Assembly (NCBI GenBank): GCA_013178305.1
Contig: JABLXB010000003.1
Location: forward strand, 186,001 to 250,000
Direction: 5' to 3'
DNA length: 64,000 nt
Source: Bacillota bacterium
GTDB lineage: Bacteria; Bacillota; Sulfobacillia; JABLXB01
Shown one piece after another: positions 1-9,627 of the stretch (its first letter is position 1; each line of letters begins with the position of its first letter). The notes beneath the pieces are model-generated. The model saw only the letters and a program-made list of their open reading frames with translations. It was not told the origin of the DNA and made no database searches. The position numbers and the translations under genes are program-made.

Positions 1-2
1 TC

Positions 3-953
3 ACCCGAGTTGGTGTGCTGACTCGGCCAGACCGAGTTGCCCGCTTCCTCAGGGGACTGGAAGCGGACGTCTACCATTTTCATGACCCAGATCTGTTACC
101 AGTGGCAGGGCTAATGAGTTCGCGCGATAGCATCATCATCTATGATTGCCATGAATGGTATCAACAGGTGTTCCCGCACAAAGGGTATCGCCCGTTGTTA
201 GCCAAAGGCGCAGCAATCGGGCTCTCGCTTGTTGAGCGGATTGTGATACCCAGACTGGATGCTGTAATCGTTCCTACAGAAGAACTCGCCCGGGTTTATA
301 AAACGCTTGCGAAAACAGTTGTCTCTATCCGCAATTTTGCCCCTGTGGATGGATGGACGACTTGCACGGAGTCTGGGGAGAAGACTTGGGATCTGATACA
401 CACAGGGACGGTGTCCCGGCCCAGACTGGAGGTCATGTTGGACATCGCTAGGTCAATCAGGGATACAGGCCGTAGCATCAAGTTCTGTCTTTTGGGAGTT
501 TCGGATGAGGTCAGGTCCTGGGTGAACAGCGATGCAAAGGCTAGGAGCCTGGTGGACTGTGTTGGCAGGGTGAGTGAGACGGAGGTGCCGGGATTTCTTG
601 AGCGGTCGAGGATTGGGATCAACTATCATCCGTACCAACAACGGTTCATGGTAGCCATACCGATGAAAGTATTCGAGTACATGCGCCACGGCTTGCCTTT
701 TGTCTCCACAGCGTTGCCACCTCTGAAGAGGCTTCTTGGTGATTCAGGTACTGGCCTACTAGTAGAAGAAAACACAGTGCCGTCGTTCGTGGCTGCGATT
801 ACCAGCTTGCTGGATGATCAAGTTGGAACTGCACAGATGGGACAGAGAGGGCGGGAACTGATTACCCGCGAGTACAACTGGGAGCGGGAGTCTGTCAAGC
901 TTGTCGGACTCTATCGGCAGCTCCTGGGCAAAAGGGGTCTTGCAGTTGCGTAG
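3..953 (+). CDS. Glycosyltransferase family 4, 5' end cut by the window edge
   Basis: The frame is open to the left edge, so the N-terminal acceptor-side Rossmann half is incomplete. What remains has the typical GT-B C-terminal half: a strand with HTGTVSRPR near residue 135 (numbered from the GTG at 15), and the donor-binding helix with MKVFEYMRHGLPFVS near residues 222-236, whose Glu is the usual nucleotide-sugar ligand. The family transfers an activated sugar to a lipid-linked glycan on the cytoplasmic face of the membrane. It overlaps the following deacetylase gene and is the first visible member of a surface-polysaccharide locus. The sugar and acceptor cannot be told from sequence. Confidence 0.85.
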   Translation, partial: TRVGVLTRPDRVARFLRGLEADVYHFHDPDLLPVAGLMSSRDSIIIYDCHEWYQQVFPHKGYRPLLAKGAAIGLSLVERIVIPRLDAVIVPTEELARVYKTLAKTVVSIRNFAPVDGWTTCTESGEKTWDLIHTGTVSRPRLEVMLDIARSIRDTGRSIKFCLLGVSDEVRSWVNSDAKARSLVDCVGRVSETEVPGFLERSRIGINYHPYQQRFMVAIPMKVFEYMRHGLPFVSTALPPLKRLLGDSGTGLLVEENTVPSFVAAITSLLDDQVGTAQMGQRGRELITREYNWERESVKLVGLYRQLLGKRGLAVA

Positions 954-1800
954 GCTTATTATCAATGCAGATGGGTTGGGCTTCAGCCCGGGCGTAAACA
1001 GAGGGATCCGTGAGACGGCCGCATTTGGGCTTGTCAAGAGCACGAGCGCGCTTGTGAATTTTGAAGCAGCCGAAGAAATTCCGCAATTTGCACGAGACTT
1101 TCCCATGGTTTCAATTGGAATCCACCTAAACCTTACTGTCGGTCGACCTGTCGCAGAGCCCAGTAGAGTCCGCTCTCTTATTGATCCGCAGAGCGGAGAG
1201 TTCTACGGAAACAGACTGCCATTCTTGCTGATGAGCGGCCGGGTCAAATGGAACGAGATTTGTCTTGAGTTGGAATCACAGGTTAAGAAGATGATTGATT
1301 TCGGGATACAGATCACCCATGTTGACGGTCACCAGAACAAACACCTTTATCCCCCGTTGTTTTTCGCTGTTCTAGAGACGGCCAAGAAGTATGGCATTAA
1401 GCGCATACGAAGCCACAGGCGGTTCTTGACCGGGAGTCCGCGACAGAAATTGAACTATTACGTTGCACATCCTCAGCGACTCGCAACGCACATGGCTGGG
1501 CGAGTGCTCACCGATTATGCTCGCGTCAAAGGCTTAAGGTGCGCTGACAGACTGATTAGTCCTGGATACGCGGACTCGTCCAGGAAGTACTTGCTCAGCT
1601 CTTGGATGGAGTTGGCCAAGATCCTTCCCAGTGGAACCAGTGAGATATACTGTCATCCGGCTTACCCTGACGACATTTTGCGGCGGTACGCTACCTATGT
1701 GGAAGAAAGACGAATCGAGGTTGAAGTATTGACCAGTGAGGAATTGCGGGCTAGTTTTGCTATGGCGAACATCGAGATTATATCTTTCTATGACCTTTGA
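946..1800 (+). CDS. YdjC/ChbG-family carbohydrate deacetylase
   Basis: A family of metal-dependent enzymes that remove N-acetyl groups from sugars or oligosaccharides. From the TTG at 946 the protein starts MRRLIINADG; an AAAGGGG site eight bases upstream supports this start, inside the end of the preceding gene. Family motifs are seen: GIHLNLT with His60 and HVDGHQNKH with His125, Asp127 and His129. The N-terminal motif is normally NADDFG but here reads NADGLG, so the second Asp of a pair involved in metal binding or catalysis is Gly. Activity may be altered or lost. The neighbours (glycosyltransferase, CapA, a second deacetylase) suggest it trims a surface glycan or its precursor. Confidence 0.85.
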   Translation: MRRLIINADGLGFSPGVNRGIRETAAFGLVKSTSALVNFEAAEEIPQFARDFPMVSIGIHLNLTVGRPVAEPSRVRSLIDPQSGEFYGNRLPFLLMSGRVKWNEICLELESQVKKMIDFGIQITHVDGHQNKHLYPPLFFAVLETAKKYGIKRIRSHRRFLTGSPRQKLNYYVAHPQRLATHMAGRVLTDYARVKGLRCADRLISPGYADSSRKYLLSSWMELAKILPSGTSEIYCHPAYPDDILRRYATYVEERRIEVEVLTSEELRASFAMANIEIISFYDL

Positions 1801-1815
1801 AGGAGATCTTTAGTC

Positions 1816-2838
1816 ATGGGTTTGCTTGTTGCGGGCGATGTGATGCTATCACGGAACGTCAGGCACCGAATAGCGGGGATCGCTGCGAGCCTTCAGGCCT
1901 TGAAGTCCAGTTTTCCAGGATGCGCTTTGGTGGCGAATCTTGAGTCTCCCGTTTGTACAGCTCCGTTACGTTATCAGAATGGCTTCCGAGCTGATCCTGG
2001 GGAGTGCAAGGAAATCCTACGAATGTTTGACGTGCTATCCGTAGCCAACAACCATGCGATGGATTGTGGTGTTGAAGGGCTTGAGGAGACGGTTGCCTTT
2101 CTCAAGGGACTTGGTATCCAGGTGGTTGGATATCGCGGGTCCGAAGGAAAGCAAAATGGCGCAGTCATCACGATTGGTGACACTAAGGTTGGAATAGTCG
2201 GTTATGTGGAGAGGGCGCTGTTGGTAGAAGAACCTCCTTCGATTCTGGCGACGTGTTCTGACCTCAGTCTAGTCCAGAAAGAAATCGGTAGTATTCGCGA
2301 ACAGTCAGATATCACGGTGTGTATATTGCATGCAGGCAGCGAGATGACGAGATTCCCCAGCAAGGCTGAGAGGGCGTTGCCCCGGAGGTTGGTCGAGATG
2401 GGGGTGACAGTGGTTATCCGTTCCCATGCTCATGTCATCCAAGGATGTGAAAGGCTCGAGTCGTCGCTGGTGTTGTATGGATTGGGGGATTTCATCTTTG
2501 ATAGCAGTGTGCGAAGAAGGCGCACGGGGGCTCTTGCACACATTACGGTGGAGGACTCTCGTATCAGCGTAAGACATGTTCTCGTCCGAAGGGACACGGA
2601 TCATAATCCCCTAATAAGTGGAAGCTATGGTGACCTTCCGTCTGTGCCAGACTCGTGGCAGAAGCCGAGACAGATTATAGATAGGCTCACGTATTACTGT
2701 GAACGTACAGCCGACCTGATATCGACATATGGAATGCGAGGAGTGGCCTACGTAATACGCCGAATAGCGCGCGCAATGATGAGTGGTTTCCGGCTAAGAT
2801 CAAGCGGCAGGGAGGGCCTGACACGGTTTCGGATATAG
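1816..2838 (+). CDS. CapA-family (PGA_cap) metallophosphatase-like protein
   Basis: Resembles the CapA/PgsA family, a calcineurin-like phosphoesterase fold linked to capsule and poly-gamma-glutamate export. The metal-site motifs are in order: GDVM at residues 7-10, NLESP at 41-45, NNHAMDCG at 78-85, LHAGSE at 171-176, RSHAHVIQG at 202-210 and GDFIFD at 224-229. The length, 340 residues, is typical. There is no evident signal peptide or N-terminal membrane helix, unlike many CapA proteins, so it may act in the cytoplasm. AAGGAG lies a short distance before the ATG. The context is surface polysaccharide rather than a pgs operon. The exact substrate is unknown. Confidence 0.85.
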   Translation: MGLLVAGDVMLSRNVRHRIAGIAASLQALKSSFPGCALVANLESPVCTAPLRYQNGFRADPGECKEILRMFDVLSVANNHAMDCGVEGLEETVAFLKGLGIQVVGYRGSEGKQNGAVITIGDTKVGIVGYVERALLVEEPPSILATCSDLSLVQKEIGSIREQSDITVCILHAGSEMTRFPSKAERALPRRLVEMGVTVVIRSHAHVIQGCERLESSLVLYGLGDFIFDSSVRRRRTGALAHITVEDSRISVRHVLVRRDTDHNPLISGSYGDLPSVPDSWQKPRQIIDRLTYYCERTADLISTYGMRGVAYVIRRIARAMMSGFRLRSSGREGLTRFRI

Positions 2839-3061
2839 CAGTTGTTGTTTCAAGACCTGTAGCGTACGGGAGAGAGTTCGGGACTTGGTCGGTGCCACCA
2901 TTCCGTCTGTTGCCAGGTCAAAAGCCCTCAGCTTGGTTGCGGGTTGGGGCCATATGTGGTGGCATATGCCCCTGCGTCCGCGATTCTGCTAGCAGGCAAA
3001 CGCCTGACTCGAACGAATCTTCGATAATTGGTGTTGGGCCCGGGAAGGTGATGGATTGGTC

Positions 3062-3943
3062 ATGTATACTCTGGTTCTGTCGCACGATCTGGATTTCTGG
3101 TCAGTGTGGGAAACGGGATTTCTTGGGCGGCGTCACTTGTCATTCATGAAGCGATGTGTGATAGATAACTTCCCGAGAATTGGCAGGGATTTGAACCCCA
3201 TGCAATATGGTCATGGTGTTCTTTCTGCAGTTAGAACGCTCTTGAGAATCGCCCCAGACCCGTGGATAAGGAGCTTCCACCGCATGATCGAAATCGAGCA
3301 ACAACGTGGACTGAGATCCACAGTATTCGTTATTCCCTTTAGGGAAGATCCTGGTCTAGATCCAAATGGCACCCCATCGCCGCGCGCAAGGGCAGCGTTA
3401 TATGATGCTTCATGCCTTGCGCCTCTTCTGCGCGCAATCGAGAAACAAGGCTGGGAAATTGGAGTTCATGGGCTGAAAGGGCATTTGTCCAGTCAAAGTG
3501 CGCGCTCGGAACGGGAGGCGATCGAGTCGTTGGGTGTCAAAGTGTGGGGTCATCGCAGTCACTGGCTGATTACCTCGCCGCTTCTTTACTGGAACTTGAT
3601 TGAGGCCGGATATGCGTATGATTCCTCAACCCGGGTTTCGGACGGCTGCAAAGGTCGGGATGTAGTTCATGTGGCTGATCGGTGCCTGGTAGTTCTTCCG
3701 ATAGCCGTTCAGGACAAAGATGTCTTAGCGAACCAAAACATGGAGATTGCGTGGTCTGAGATCAAGAAGCGGCTTGACAAAGCACGCGCAGAAGAGGACA
3801 CCGTGACCGTCTTAGTCCATACGAATCATTTTGGCCCACCAAGGTTCTGGGGTGACTTGTATGAGCGAATGCTCGACTACGCCTTGGGGCAGGGTGCGGC
3901 CATTTGCCGGGCCATCGACGCAGTCCAAGACGCGAATACCTAG
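3062..3943 (+). CDS. Polysaccharide deacetylase-like protein
   Basis: About 293 residues with the outline of the NodB-like (CE4) fold: an HDLDF motif at residues 8-12 supplies the expected early Asp pair, WEIGVHGLKGH near residue 140 resembles the metal-binding His motif, and VLVHTNHFGPP near residue 255 lies where the last catalytic His is found. The spacing of the His motif (HxxxxH) differs from the classic HxxxH, so it is a divergent member. The ATG at 3062 follows GGAAGG; a TTG two codons upstream is also possible. About 220 bp without a gene precede it. The predicted role is removal of acetyl groups from the locus glycan. Confidence 0.7.
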   Translation: MYTLVLSHDLDFWSVWETGFLGRRHLSFMKRCVIDNFPRIGRDLNPMQYGHGVLSAVRTLLRIAPDPWIRSFHRMIEIEQQRGLRSTVFVIPFREDPGLDPNGTPSPRARAALYDASCLAPLLRAIEKQGWEIGVHGLKGHLSSQSARSEREAIESLGVKVWGHRSHWLITSPLLYWNLIEAGYAYDSSTRVSDGCKGRDVVHVADRCLVVLPIAVQDKDVLANQNMEIAWSEIKKRLDKARAEEDTVTVLVHTNHFGPPRFWGDLYERMLDYALGQGAAICRAIDAVQDANT

Positions 3944-3958
3944 ACTGGAGGTGTTTGC

Positions 3959-5404
3959 TTGTTTACAGGTGCTGTGGACGGTCTATCTACTGTCCTGCGG
4001 GTGTTGGTTGCGACTGCCGTGGGGTGTGTTGCTGGAGTGGCGGCGACTGGGACGACAGGCGCTTTCCTGTTGGTGCTGCCAGCTATTGCCGTTCCGCTAG
4101 TGTGGCCATGTGTGTCTCTCGCGGGAATGCTAACGGCTGGATTGTACAAGGCCGACCCGCGCGTAACGGTTCCAGGGGGATTTGATCTCACGCTACTTTT
4201 CGCCCTATCTCTTGTATTGGTCCTGCTCGTTGAAGTCCTCAAGTCCAGGAACGTTCTTCGCAGACTATGGCAAGAACGTGTTTTTCTCGCCTCATGGGCC
4301 ATATTCCTCATGATCTTGTCCTTGGGCCTTACTAGGACTCCGAGTCCGGAATACGGATATGCCAAAGCGCTGCATTTTGTCGTGATAGGTGGGCTGGCGG
4401 TACTGGTTCCACTGATCTGGGAAAACCGTCAGACGGAGCTTTTTTACAGGGTCTTGTTTGGGCTTTCACTGGCTATGGCTCTCGATGCGTTGTCACGCAT
4501 GGGCGAGGGGAGATACCATCTAACGGCGTTTTCGTCGAACTATCTTGGGCTGGCCCGTCAATCCGGCTATGGATTGCTCATTGGCACACTGTACTTGCTT
4601 CCCAAGCAGCGGACGAGTATGGGAAGAGCACTGGTCATGATTCTGAATGTCCCTTTGGCCTTTGCTTTGTTGGCAGCGGGGGGGCGGGGCCCGGTTGTCT
4701 CTTGCTTGATAGCCTTGAGCTACCTGTTCCCATATGACGCTGTGCTGTCCCGCGTTGCAACGGGGCAACTGAGAATCAGACGTCTCGCGGGAGCACTGTT
4801 GGTCCTAGTTCTTATTGGTGTTCTGACGGTCCTGATTGTAGTCTCACCACGAGGATTGTTTGACGTGCTCCGATCGCGCTTCTCCTTGGCGCTCGGGCCG
4901 GACGTCGGGAGTTCCACTCTGACTCGGCTCGACTACTGGAAGTTGGCCTCCTCGTTGTTCATACAGAATCCAGTTATGGGCGTGGGAACAGGGGGCTTTT
5001 CTCGCTGGGCTGTAGGCTCGGATGCCCATGAATACCCACACAATCTGTTTCTCGAGATTGCGAGCGAGTTGGGTATTGTTGGCTTGGCATCGTTCTTGAT
5101 GGTTATTGTTTCCGCGTTGTACGCCTTTCGGTATGTCGCGTCGACTGGAGACGAGCAGTCCAAGGAATCCGTGCGCCTAGTTAGTGTGCTCGCCTTGTAC
5201 GCTTTGGTAAATGCATGTGTCTCTGGGGACCTGAACGATAATCGGATGCTGTTCGCTCTGCTGGCAATCTTGAAGCGCACTGGAACTGATACTCTACACG
5301 AAGCGGGTGCAAGGTCGAGAAGAGTGAATCCTATTTCGGGGCCACAGGGGGAGTCCGTTACACGCCGCGAATTCCAGGCGAAACGAGGACCGCGTGCATC
5401 GTAA
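3959..5404 (+). CDS. O-antigen ligase / Wzy-type polymerase-like membrane protein
   Basis: A 481-residue integral membrane protein with about ten to twelve hydrophobic helices and a large periplasm-facing loop, as in the Wzy_C (O-antigen ligase) family. The family signature region is visible as GVGTGGFSRW followed by EYPHNLFLEIASELGIVG near residues 340-380. It would polymerise or transfer a completed glycan repeat outside the cytoplasmic membrane. The TTG start at 3959 sits seven bases after GGAGG. There is no Wzx flippase in the window, so it may lie to the left of the edge. Ligase versus polymerase cannot be decided from sequence. Confidence 0.85.
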   Translation: MFTGAVDGLSTVLRVLVATAVGCVAGVAATGTTGAFLLVLPAIAVPLVWPCVSLAGMLTAGLYKADPRVTVPGGFDLTLLFALSLVLVLLVEVLKSRNVLRRLWQERVFLASWAIFLMILSLGLTRTPSPEYGYAKALHFVVIGGLAVLVPLIWENRQTELFYRVLFGLSLAMALDALSRMGEGRYHLTAFSSNYLGLARQSGYGLLIGTLYLLPKQRTSMGRALVMILNVPLAFALLAAGGRGPVVSCLIALSYLFPYDAVLSRVATGQLRIRRLAGALLVLVLIGVLTVLIVVSPRGLFDVLRSRFSLALGPDVGSSTLTRLDYWKLASSLFIQNPVMGVGTGGFSRWAVGSDAHEYPHNLFLEIASELGIVGLASFLMVIVSALYAFRYVASTGDEQSKESVRLVSVLALYALVNACVSGDLNDNRMLFALLAILKRTGTDTLHEAGARSRRVNPISGPQGESVTRREFQAKRGPRAS

Positions 5405-5458
5405 TGCTGTGCCTGAACGAGTATTTACAAGCGGCGAGATGGGAAGGGATTAGCGTTC

Positions 5459-6838
5459 ATGGATTTGACCACAATGTACTTTAGGTTGCCCCCCTTTGTA
5501 AGAAACGCTGCCCTCAGCGGATATGGGTTCTGGCAAGCCAGGAAGCGCTTTGACCGGGGGTTCATGTACCGGTATGGTAGGCTGATGCAATCACAGTGGC
5601 GCGATGTAGGTGAGACGCAGCAATGGCAGATGGAGCAGCTTGCAAGACTGTTAGAACATGCATGCAATCACGTGCCATACTATCAGCGGGTTTTCGCTGA
5701 AGCAGGAATCAGCCCATCTGATATTACCAGCGTGGAAGATCTAACGAAGATACCATTACTCACCAGGGAATCCGTGGCGTCGCGATTCGAGGACTTGTGT
5801 AGTGATGAAATGAGGGCTTATAGGCCAGTCTTCTGCAAGACAAGTGGGAGTACTGGACAGAAACTCCGGTTCTATCTTCCGTCTGAGCTGAAATGGGGAT
5901 TGGGCAGTGCTGTGCTGTGGCGCTTCTATAGTTGGGGAGGCGTGAAGCCAGGTGACCGTCGCGCCACACTGGGGGCTCGCGTGTTTACCGTTAGGCCACC
6001 CTATTGGGCGTGGAACAAATGGGAAAACCAGCTTCTTCTCTCGTCACACCATCTATACCCGGAAAACCTCAGGGAGTATTGTGCCCTGCTCAGAAGGTTT
6101 CGAGTGGTTTTCATCCAAGGTCACCCCTCTGCCATCAGGGTCCTGGCTGAGCACGTCCTGCAAGAGGGTCGTCCAATTCCAATGAAGGCAGTATTCACTA
6201 CGGGCGAGACGATTTACGACGATGACAGAGTGTTAATAGAAAAGGCGTTTGAGTGTGATGTTCTTGATTCATATGGAATGGGTGAGCGTGCAGCTGAGGC
6301 ACAGGAGTGTGCAGAACATGCGGGCTACCACGAGGTATCTGAAGACTGCGTTATTGAGATGCAGCCAGCTGGCAACGGCTTGTACGAGATAGTGGGGACG
6401 TCATTACTGAACTTTGCGATGCCGTTCATAAGATACCGGACTGGTGACCTGGTTCAACCGACTACGAGTGCTCAGTGCAAGTGTAGGCGCGGACTCCCAA
6501 TAAGATTTACGCGGGTAATCGGGCGTGTGGACGACAGCCTCATCTTTGCGGGCAGGACTGTACTTCCAGTGACTGTACGCATGTTCATGAAACCCCTCCT
6601 GGTGCCAGGCGAGAACTACCGAGTCATTCAGGAGGACGAAACAGTAGTGAAGGTGGAATTGACGGGCTCTGTATCCGCTCTACGCGCGGCTCGAATAAGG
6701 GAGGAGTTCCGCGCTTTTGTTCCCGAGCAAGTTGTGATTGAGGTGGAGCACGTTGATGACCTAATTGGCAGCAACAATAAGGTGCGTAACGTTGTCAACC
6801 GGTTACGACTGCAAGAAAGGGTGACGAATCTCCACTAA
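5459..6838 (+). CDS. CapK/PaaK-like adenylate-forming enzyme
   Basis: A 459-residue relative of phenylacetate-CoA ligase, of the CapK type found in capsule loci. The ATP-binding loop is seen as TSGSTGQKLRFY near residues 122-133, followed by TTGETIYDD and DSYGMGER in the usual order, and the C-terminal lid begins near FTRVIGRVDD. The reaction would be adenylation of a carboxylate, but the natural substrates of CapK proteins in polysaccharide loci are poorly known; acyl decoration of the glycan is the likely job. The ATG follows GGAAGGGA. It ends just before a transposase remnant, so the locus may have been broken and rejoined here. Confidence 0.85.
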   Translation: MDLTTMYFRLPPFVRNAALSGYGFWQARKRFDRGFMYRYGRLMQSQWRDVGETQQWQMEQLARLLEHACNHVPYYQRVFAEAGISPSDITSVEDLTKIPLLTRESVASRFEDLCSDEMRAYRPVFCKTSGSTGQKLRFYLPSELKWGLGSAVLWRFYSWGGVKPGDRRATLGARVFTVRPPYWAWNKWENQLLLSSHHLYPENLREYCALLRRFRVVFIQGHPSAIRVLAEHVLQEGRPIPMKAVFTTGETIYDDDRVLIEKAFECDVLDSYGMGERAAEAQECAEHAGYHEVSEDCVIEMQPAGNGLYEIVGTSLLNFAMPFIRYRTGDLVQPTTSAQCKCRRGLPIRFTRVIGRVDDSLIFAGRTVLPVTVRMFMKPLLVPGENYRVIQEDETVVKVELTGSVSALRAARIREEFRAFVPEQVVIEVEHVDDLIGSNNKVRNVVNRLRLQERVTNLH

Positions 6839-6870
6839 CTTGATTCATGGTTCGGGATACTCATCCAGGG

Positions 6871-7251
6871 CTGTTTTTGTTGTTCGGCGTAAACATCAAG
6901 AGTATTGGGTCGTCGTAGAAGATCAAGCGGGCGCTGCACGAAGACGTGGGATTCAGGGTCATGTCGGCGAACCAGCATCCGGACTTTTGGCGATAGCTGG
7001 ATTTCGACTGAGGTACCACAAAGCGCTGGGGGATCTTTTCTTGCAGACGGCAAGGATTACGGACAGGGCGAGATCGATCAGGTTGGCCCACGTTGTTACG
7101 GACAGGACGAAGCCGAAGGCGAACGCGCGCAAGCACTCAGCCATGAGTCGCGGCCGGACGAAGACGTAAATGGAGCGGTTGAGAAAGGAAATCCAGGAAT
7201 ATCTACGCCAGTGGGATGAGGTGGAGGGGGCCAAGATAGGAAGTACGGGAA
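6871..7251 (+). pseudogene. IS1182-family transposase remnant
   Basis: In one frame from 6871 the sequence reads LFLLFGVNIKSIGSS, stop, KIKRALHEDVGFRVMSANQ; near 6990 homology jumps to another frame and continues as RYHKALGDLFLQT and later KANARKHSAMSRGR, stop, MERLRKEIQEYLRQ. This order matches the N-terminal half of IS1182-type transposases (the SSRRIERACREDVAFR, FRRRHLKAL and GTKIKANASKHKAMSY regions). At least two in-frame stops and one frameshift make it dead. The DDE catalytic half and terminal inverted repeats were not found. The remaining 290 bp up to 7545 hold nothing I can recognise. Confidence 0.8.
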
Positions 7252-7545
7252 ATTGAGCGGTTGGAGACTACCTGCCATAGAAGCTGGTGAAGAACCCTGA
7301 AGTGACTGAGCCGAAACAGTTGTGGGCGGTAGAGATGAAAGAATCCTGATCTGCTGCACATGACGCTATAGCAGCACTCAACCGTGCATCATGAAACGTG
7401 AATTGGTAAGCGGCGGCTGAAGATTGTGTGACGAGTCCCACGAAGCATTGTAGAGAAAAAGCAAAACTGCCACAAATCAGAAGAGGAATCGAAAATCAGT
7501 GAGTCGATCAGATTTTCCAAATAACGCACCTGGCGGGGCGAACCA

Positions 7546-8775
7546 ATGCGAGTATTGATCATCAATCATTATGCAATTCCCCCAACAGAACCTGGCGGAA
7601 CGAGACACCACAGCTTAGCCAAGGAACTCGTTAGTAGGGGACACGAAGTTGCAATAGTAGCTGCCAGTTTTCATCACATGACTCGTCGTCGGAGACCCGA
7701 GGCAGATAATAGTTGTTGGTTCTTCGAGTCAATTGATGGAGCTCGGTTTGTTTGGCTCAGGGTGCCCGCATACCAAGGCAACAGTGTGGCCCGGGTCTGG
7801 AACATGATTGTATTTGCGCTTAGGACTCTTGGTCTATTAAGATCACACGACATGGAGTGTCCGGACGTGGTAATTGGCTCGTCGCCCCATCTGTTCGCAG
7901 CGTGGGCAGGTGAACGGTTGGCACAATGCTACGGAGTGCCATTTGTTTTGGAGGTTCGTGATCTGTGGCCGGAGACGCTTGTCAGGATAGGGAAGATGCC
8001 CAGATGGCACCCCCTTGTTTTGCTCATGTCAATGCTCGAGAGATGGCTCTACCGGCGTGCGAGTAGGATTATTACATTGCTTCCGGGAGCATCCAAATAC
8101 ATTGCCTCGAAAGGGGTACCCTCAGAGCACATAGTGCACATTCCCAACGGAACTGATTTCAGTCTGGCTGCAAAGCCGGCGATGCCACCAGCTGAATCGA
8201 GAGCGACCTTCATTTATGTGGGGGCCCACGGCGTAGCAAACGCACTTGACACTGTGCTGGAGGCGGCGTGTATTCTGCGCGACAAAGGATATGACTCCTT
8301 GAGGTTCAGATTCGTCGGCGATGGCCCGGAGAAATCACGGTTGCGGGATAAAGCGTCTCGGATTGGTTTTCAGAATGTGGTTTTTGATGATCCGGTACCG
8401 AAGGGCCAGGTCTATTCGGAAATCGCTAAGGCCGATGCGGGCCTATTAGTCATGCGCGATTCTCCGCTCTATGATTGGGGAATGAGTACAAACAAGATTT
8501 TTGACTACATGGCTTCTGCGCGTCCGGTTATCTTTTCTGGCAACACACCTTACGACATTGTAAGGAGCGCAGGGTGTGGTTTTTCCGTGCCTGCAGAGGA
8601 TGCTGCAGGACTTGCCGAAGCAATCGAGGCGTTCTTGCAGTTGCCCAAGGCAGAGCGGATTGAGATGGGGTTACGTGGGAGGAGGTATGTTGAGGAGAAT
8701 CACAATTTCTCCATACTGGCCAGCAAATTGGAGCAACTGCTTCGCGAGGTTTTGGAGGCCCAGCCGAAAGATTGA
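7546..8775 (+). CDS. Glycosyltransferase family 4, WbuB-like
   Basis: A complete 409-residue GT-B enzyme. The N-terminal domain begins MRVLIINHYAIPPTEPGGTR, where the GGTR loop contacts the acceptor, and has FVLEVRDLWPE near residue 140, typical of WbuB-like transferases that add amino sugars to lipid-linked glycans. The C-terminal donor domain has YVGAHG near 225, FVGDGPEK near 265 and STNKIFDYMASARPVI near 310-325. The ATG lies behind GGCGGGGCG. It is followed by the initiating sugar-phosphate transferase, so it may add the second sugar of the repeat unit. Donor and acceptor are not known. Confidence 0.88.
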   Translation: MRVLIINHYAIPPTEPGGTRHHSLAKELVSRGHEVAIVAASFHHMTRRRRPEADNSCWFFESIDGARFVWLRVPAYQGNSVARVWNMIVFALRTLGLLRSHDMECPDVVIGSSPHLFAAWAGERLAQCYGVPFVLEVRDLWPETLVRIGKMPRWHPLVLLMSMLERWLYRRASRIITLLPGASKYIASKGVPSEHIVHIPNGTDFSLAAKPAMPPAESRATFIYVGAHGVANALDTVLEAACILRDKGYDSLRFRFVGDGPEKSRLRDKASRIGFQNVVFDDPVPKGQVYSEIAKADAGLLVMRDSPLYDWGMSTNKIFDYMASARPVIFSGNTPYDIVRSAGCGFSVPAEDAAGLAEAIEAFLQLPKAERIEMGLRGRRYVEENHNFSILASKLEQLLREVLEAQPKD

Positions 8776-8837
8776 GATAAGACTCCATGCACTGAACATG
8801 TAGTTCCGGGCTATCAAGTTGATAGGAGCCAAGAATT

Positions 8838-9524
8838 ATGATCTTGTCGTTTTCTCGAGAGGGCAGGTCAAGGCGCGCAGCAAGAAAGGACTCTCGAGGG
8901 AGTCTACCATCCCTGACGCTGAAACGCCTTTTCGATGTAGTGTCGGCCATGGCAGGTGTTCTTCTGCTAAGTCCGTTGGTTCTGCTGATAGCCGTACCCA
9001 TTGCACTGAGCATTGGCCGTCCAATCCTTTACTGTCAGACTAGAGCGGGGCTCCACGGGCGACCTTTTAGACTACTAAAGTTTCGTACCATGACAGATGC
9101 GCGAGACGAGCAAGGGCGGCTTCTACCAGATGAACAGCGCCTGACTTCATTGGGCCGTTTCTTGCGGAACACCAGTATGGACGAGCTTCCTGAACTCTGG
9201 AACGTGCTCAAGGGCGACATGAGTCTTGTCGGTCCGAGACCGCTTCTGATGCAGTACCTCGAGAGGTATACCCCCGAGCAGGCGCGTCGTCACGAAATGA
9301 AACCGGGCATCACAGGTTGGGCCCAGGTTAACGGTCGCAATGCGATTTCGTGGGAGAAGAAATTTGAGTTTGATGTTTGGTACGTGGACAACTGGAGCCT
9401 GTGGCTCGACTTCAAGATCTTGGGGATGACACTAGTTTCCGTCCTTAAACGTGAGGGGATAAGCGCGGAAGGGCATGCAACCATGCCCGAGTTCATGGGC
9501 ACCGGGCGCAGCCTGAAGGGTTGA
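8838..9524 (+). CDS. Initiating sugar-phosphate transferase (PglC/WcaJ-type)
   Basis: A bacterial sugar transferase of the small, monotopic PglC type, 228 residues. It transfers a sugar 1-phosphate from UDP-sugar to undecaprenyl phosphate, starting glycan assembly. One re-entrant N-terminal hydrophobic helix (about residues 33-58) is followed by the family core: KFRTMTDAR, then SMDELPELWNVLKGDMSLV with the catalytic Asp-Glu pair, GPRPLL, and PGITGWAQVNGRN. AGGAG lies upstream of the ATG. With the NeuD/PglD-like and DegT/PglE-like genes downstream, the first sugar may be N,N'-diacetylbacillosamine or a related diamino sugar. Confidence 0.9.
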   Translation: MILSFSREGRSRRAARKDSRGSLPSLTLKRLFDVVSAMAGVLLLSPLVLLIAVPIALSIGRPILYCQTRAGLHGRPFRLLKFRTMTDARDEQGRLLPDEQRLTSLGRFLRNTSMDELPELWNVLKGDMSLVGPRPLLMQYLERYTPEQARRHEMKPGITGWAQVNGRNAISWEKKFEFDVWYVDNWSLWLDFKILGMTLVSVLKREGISAEGHATMPEFMGTGRSLKG

Positions 9525-9627
9525 GGAAGAGCAGAACCGGAGCCAAAAGTGGTTTGAAGAGCCAAGATGTCGAACAGGCTAGCTGTAAGAGAGGCCGACT
9601 GTTTGTCCGGAGGAGACGCGATAGCAT

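Noticed and set aside
2892-3149. Small gene before the polysaccharide deacetylase
   Set aside because: It overlaps the deacetylase gene in another frame, has no domain and no ribosome site.
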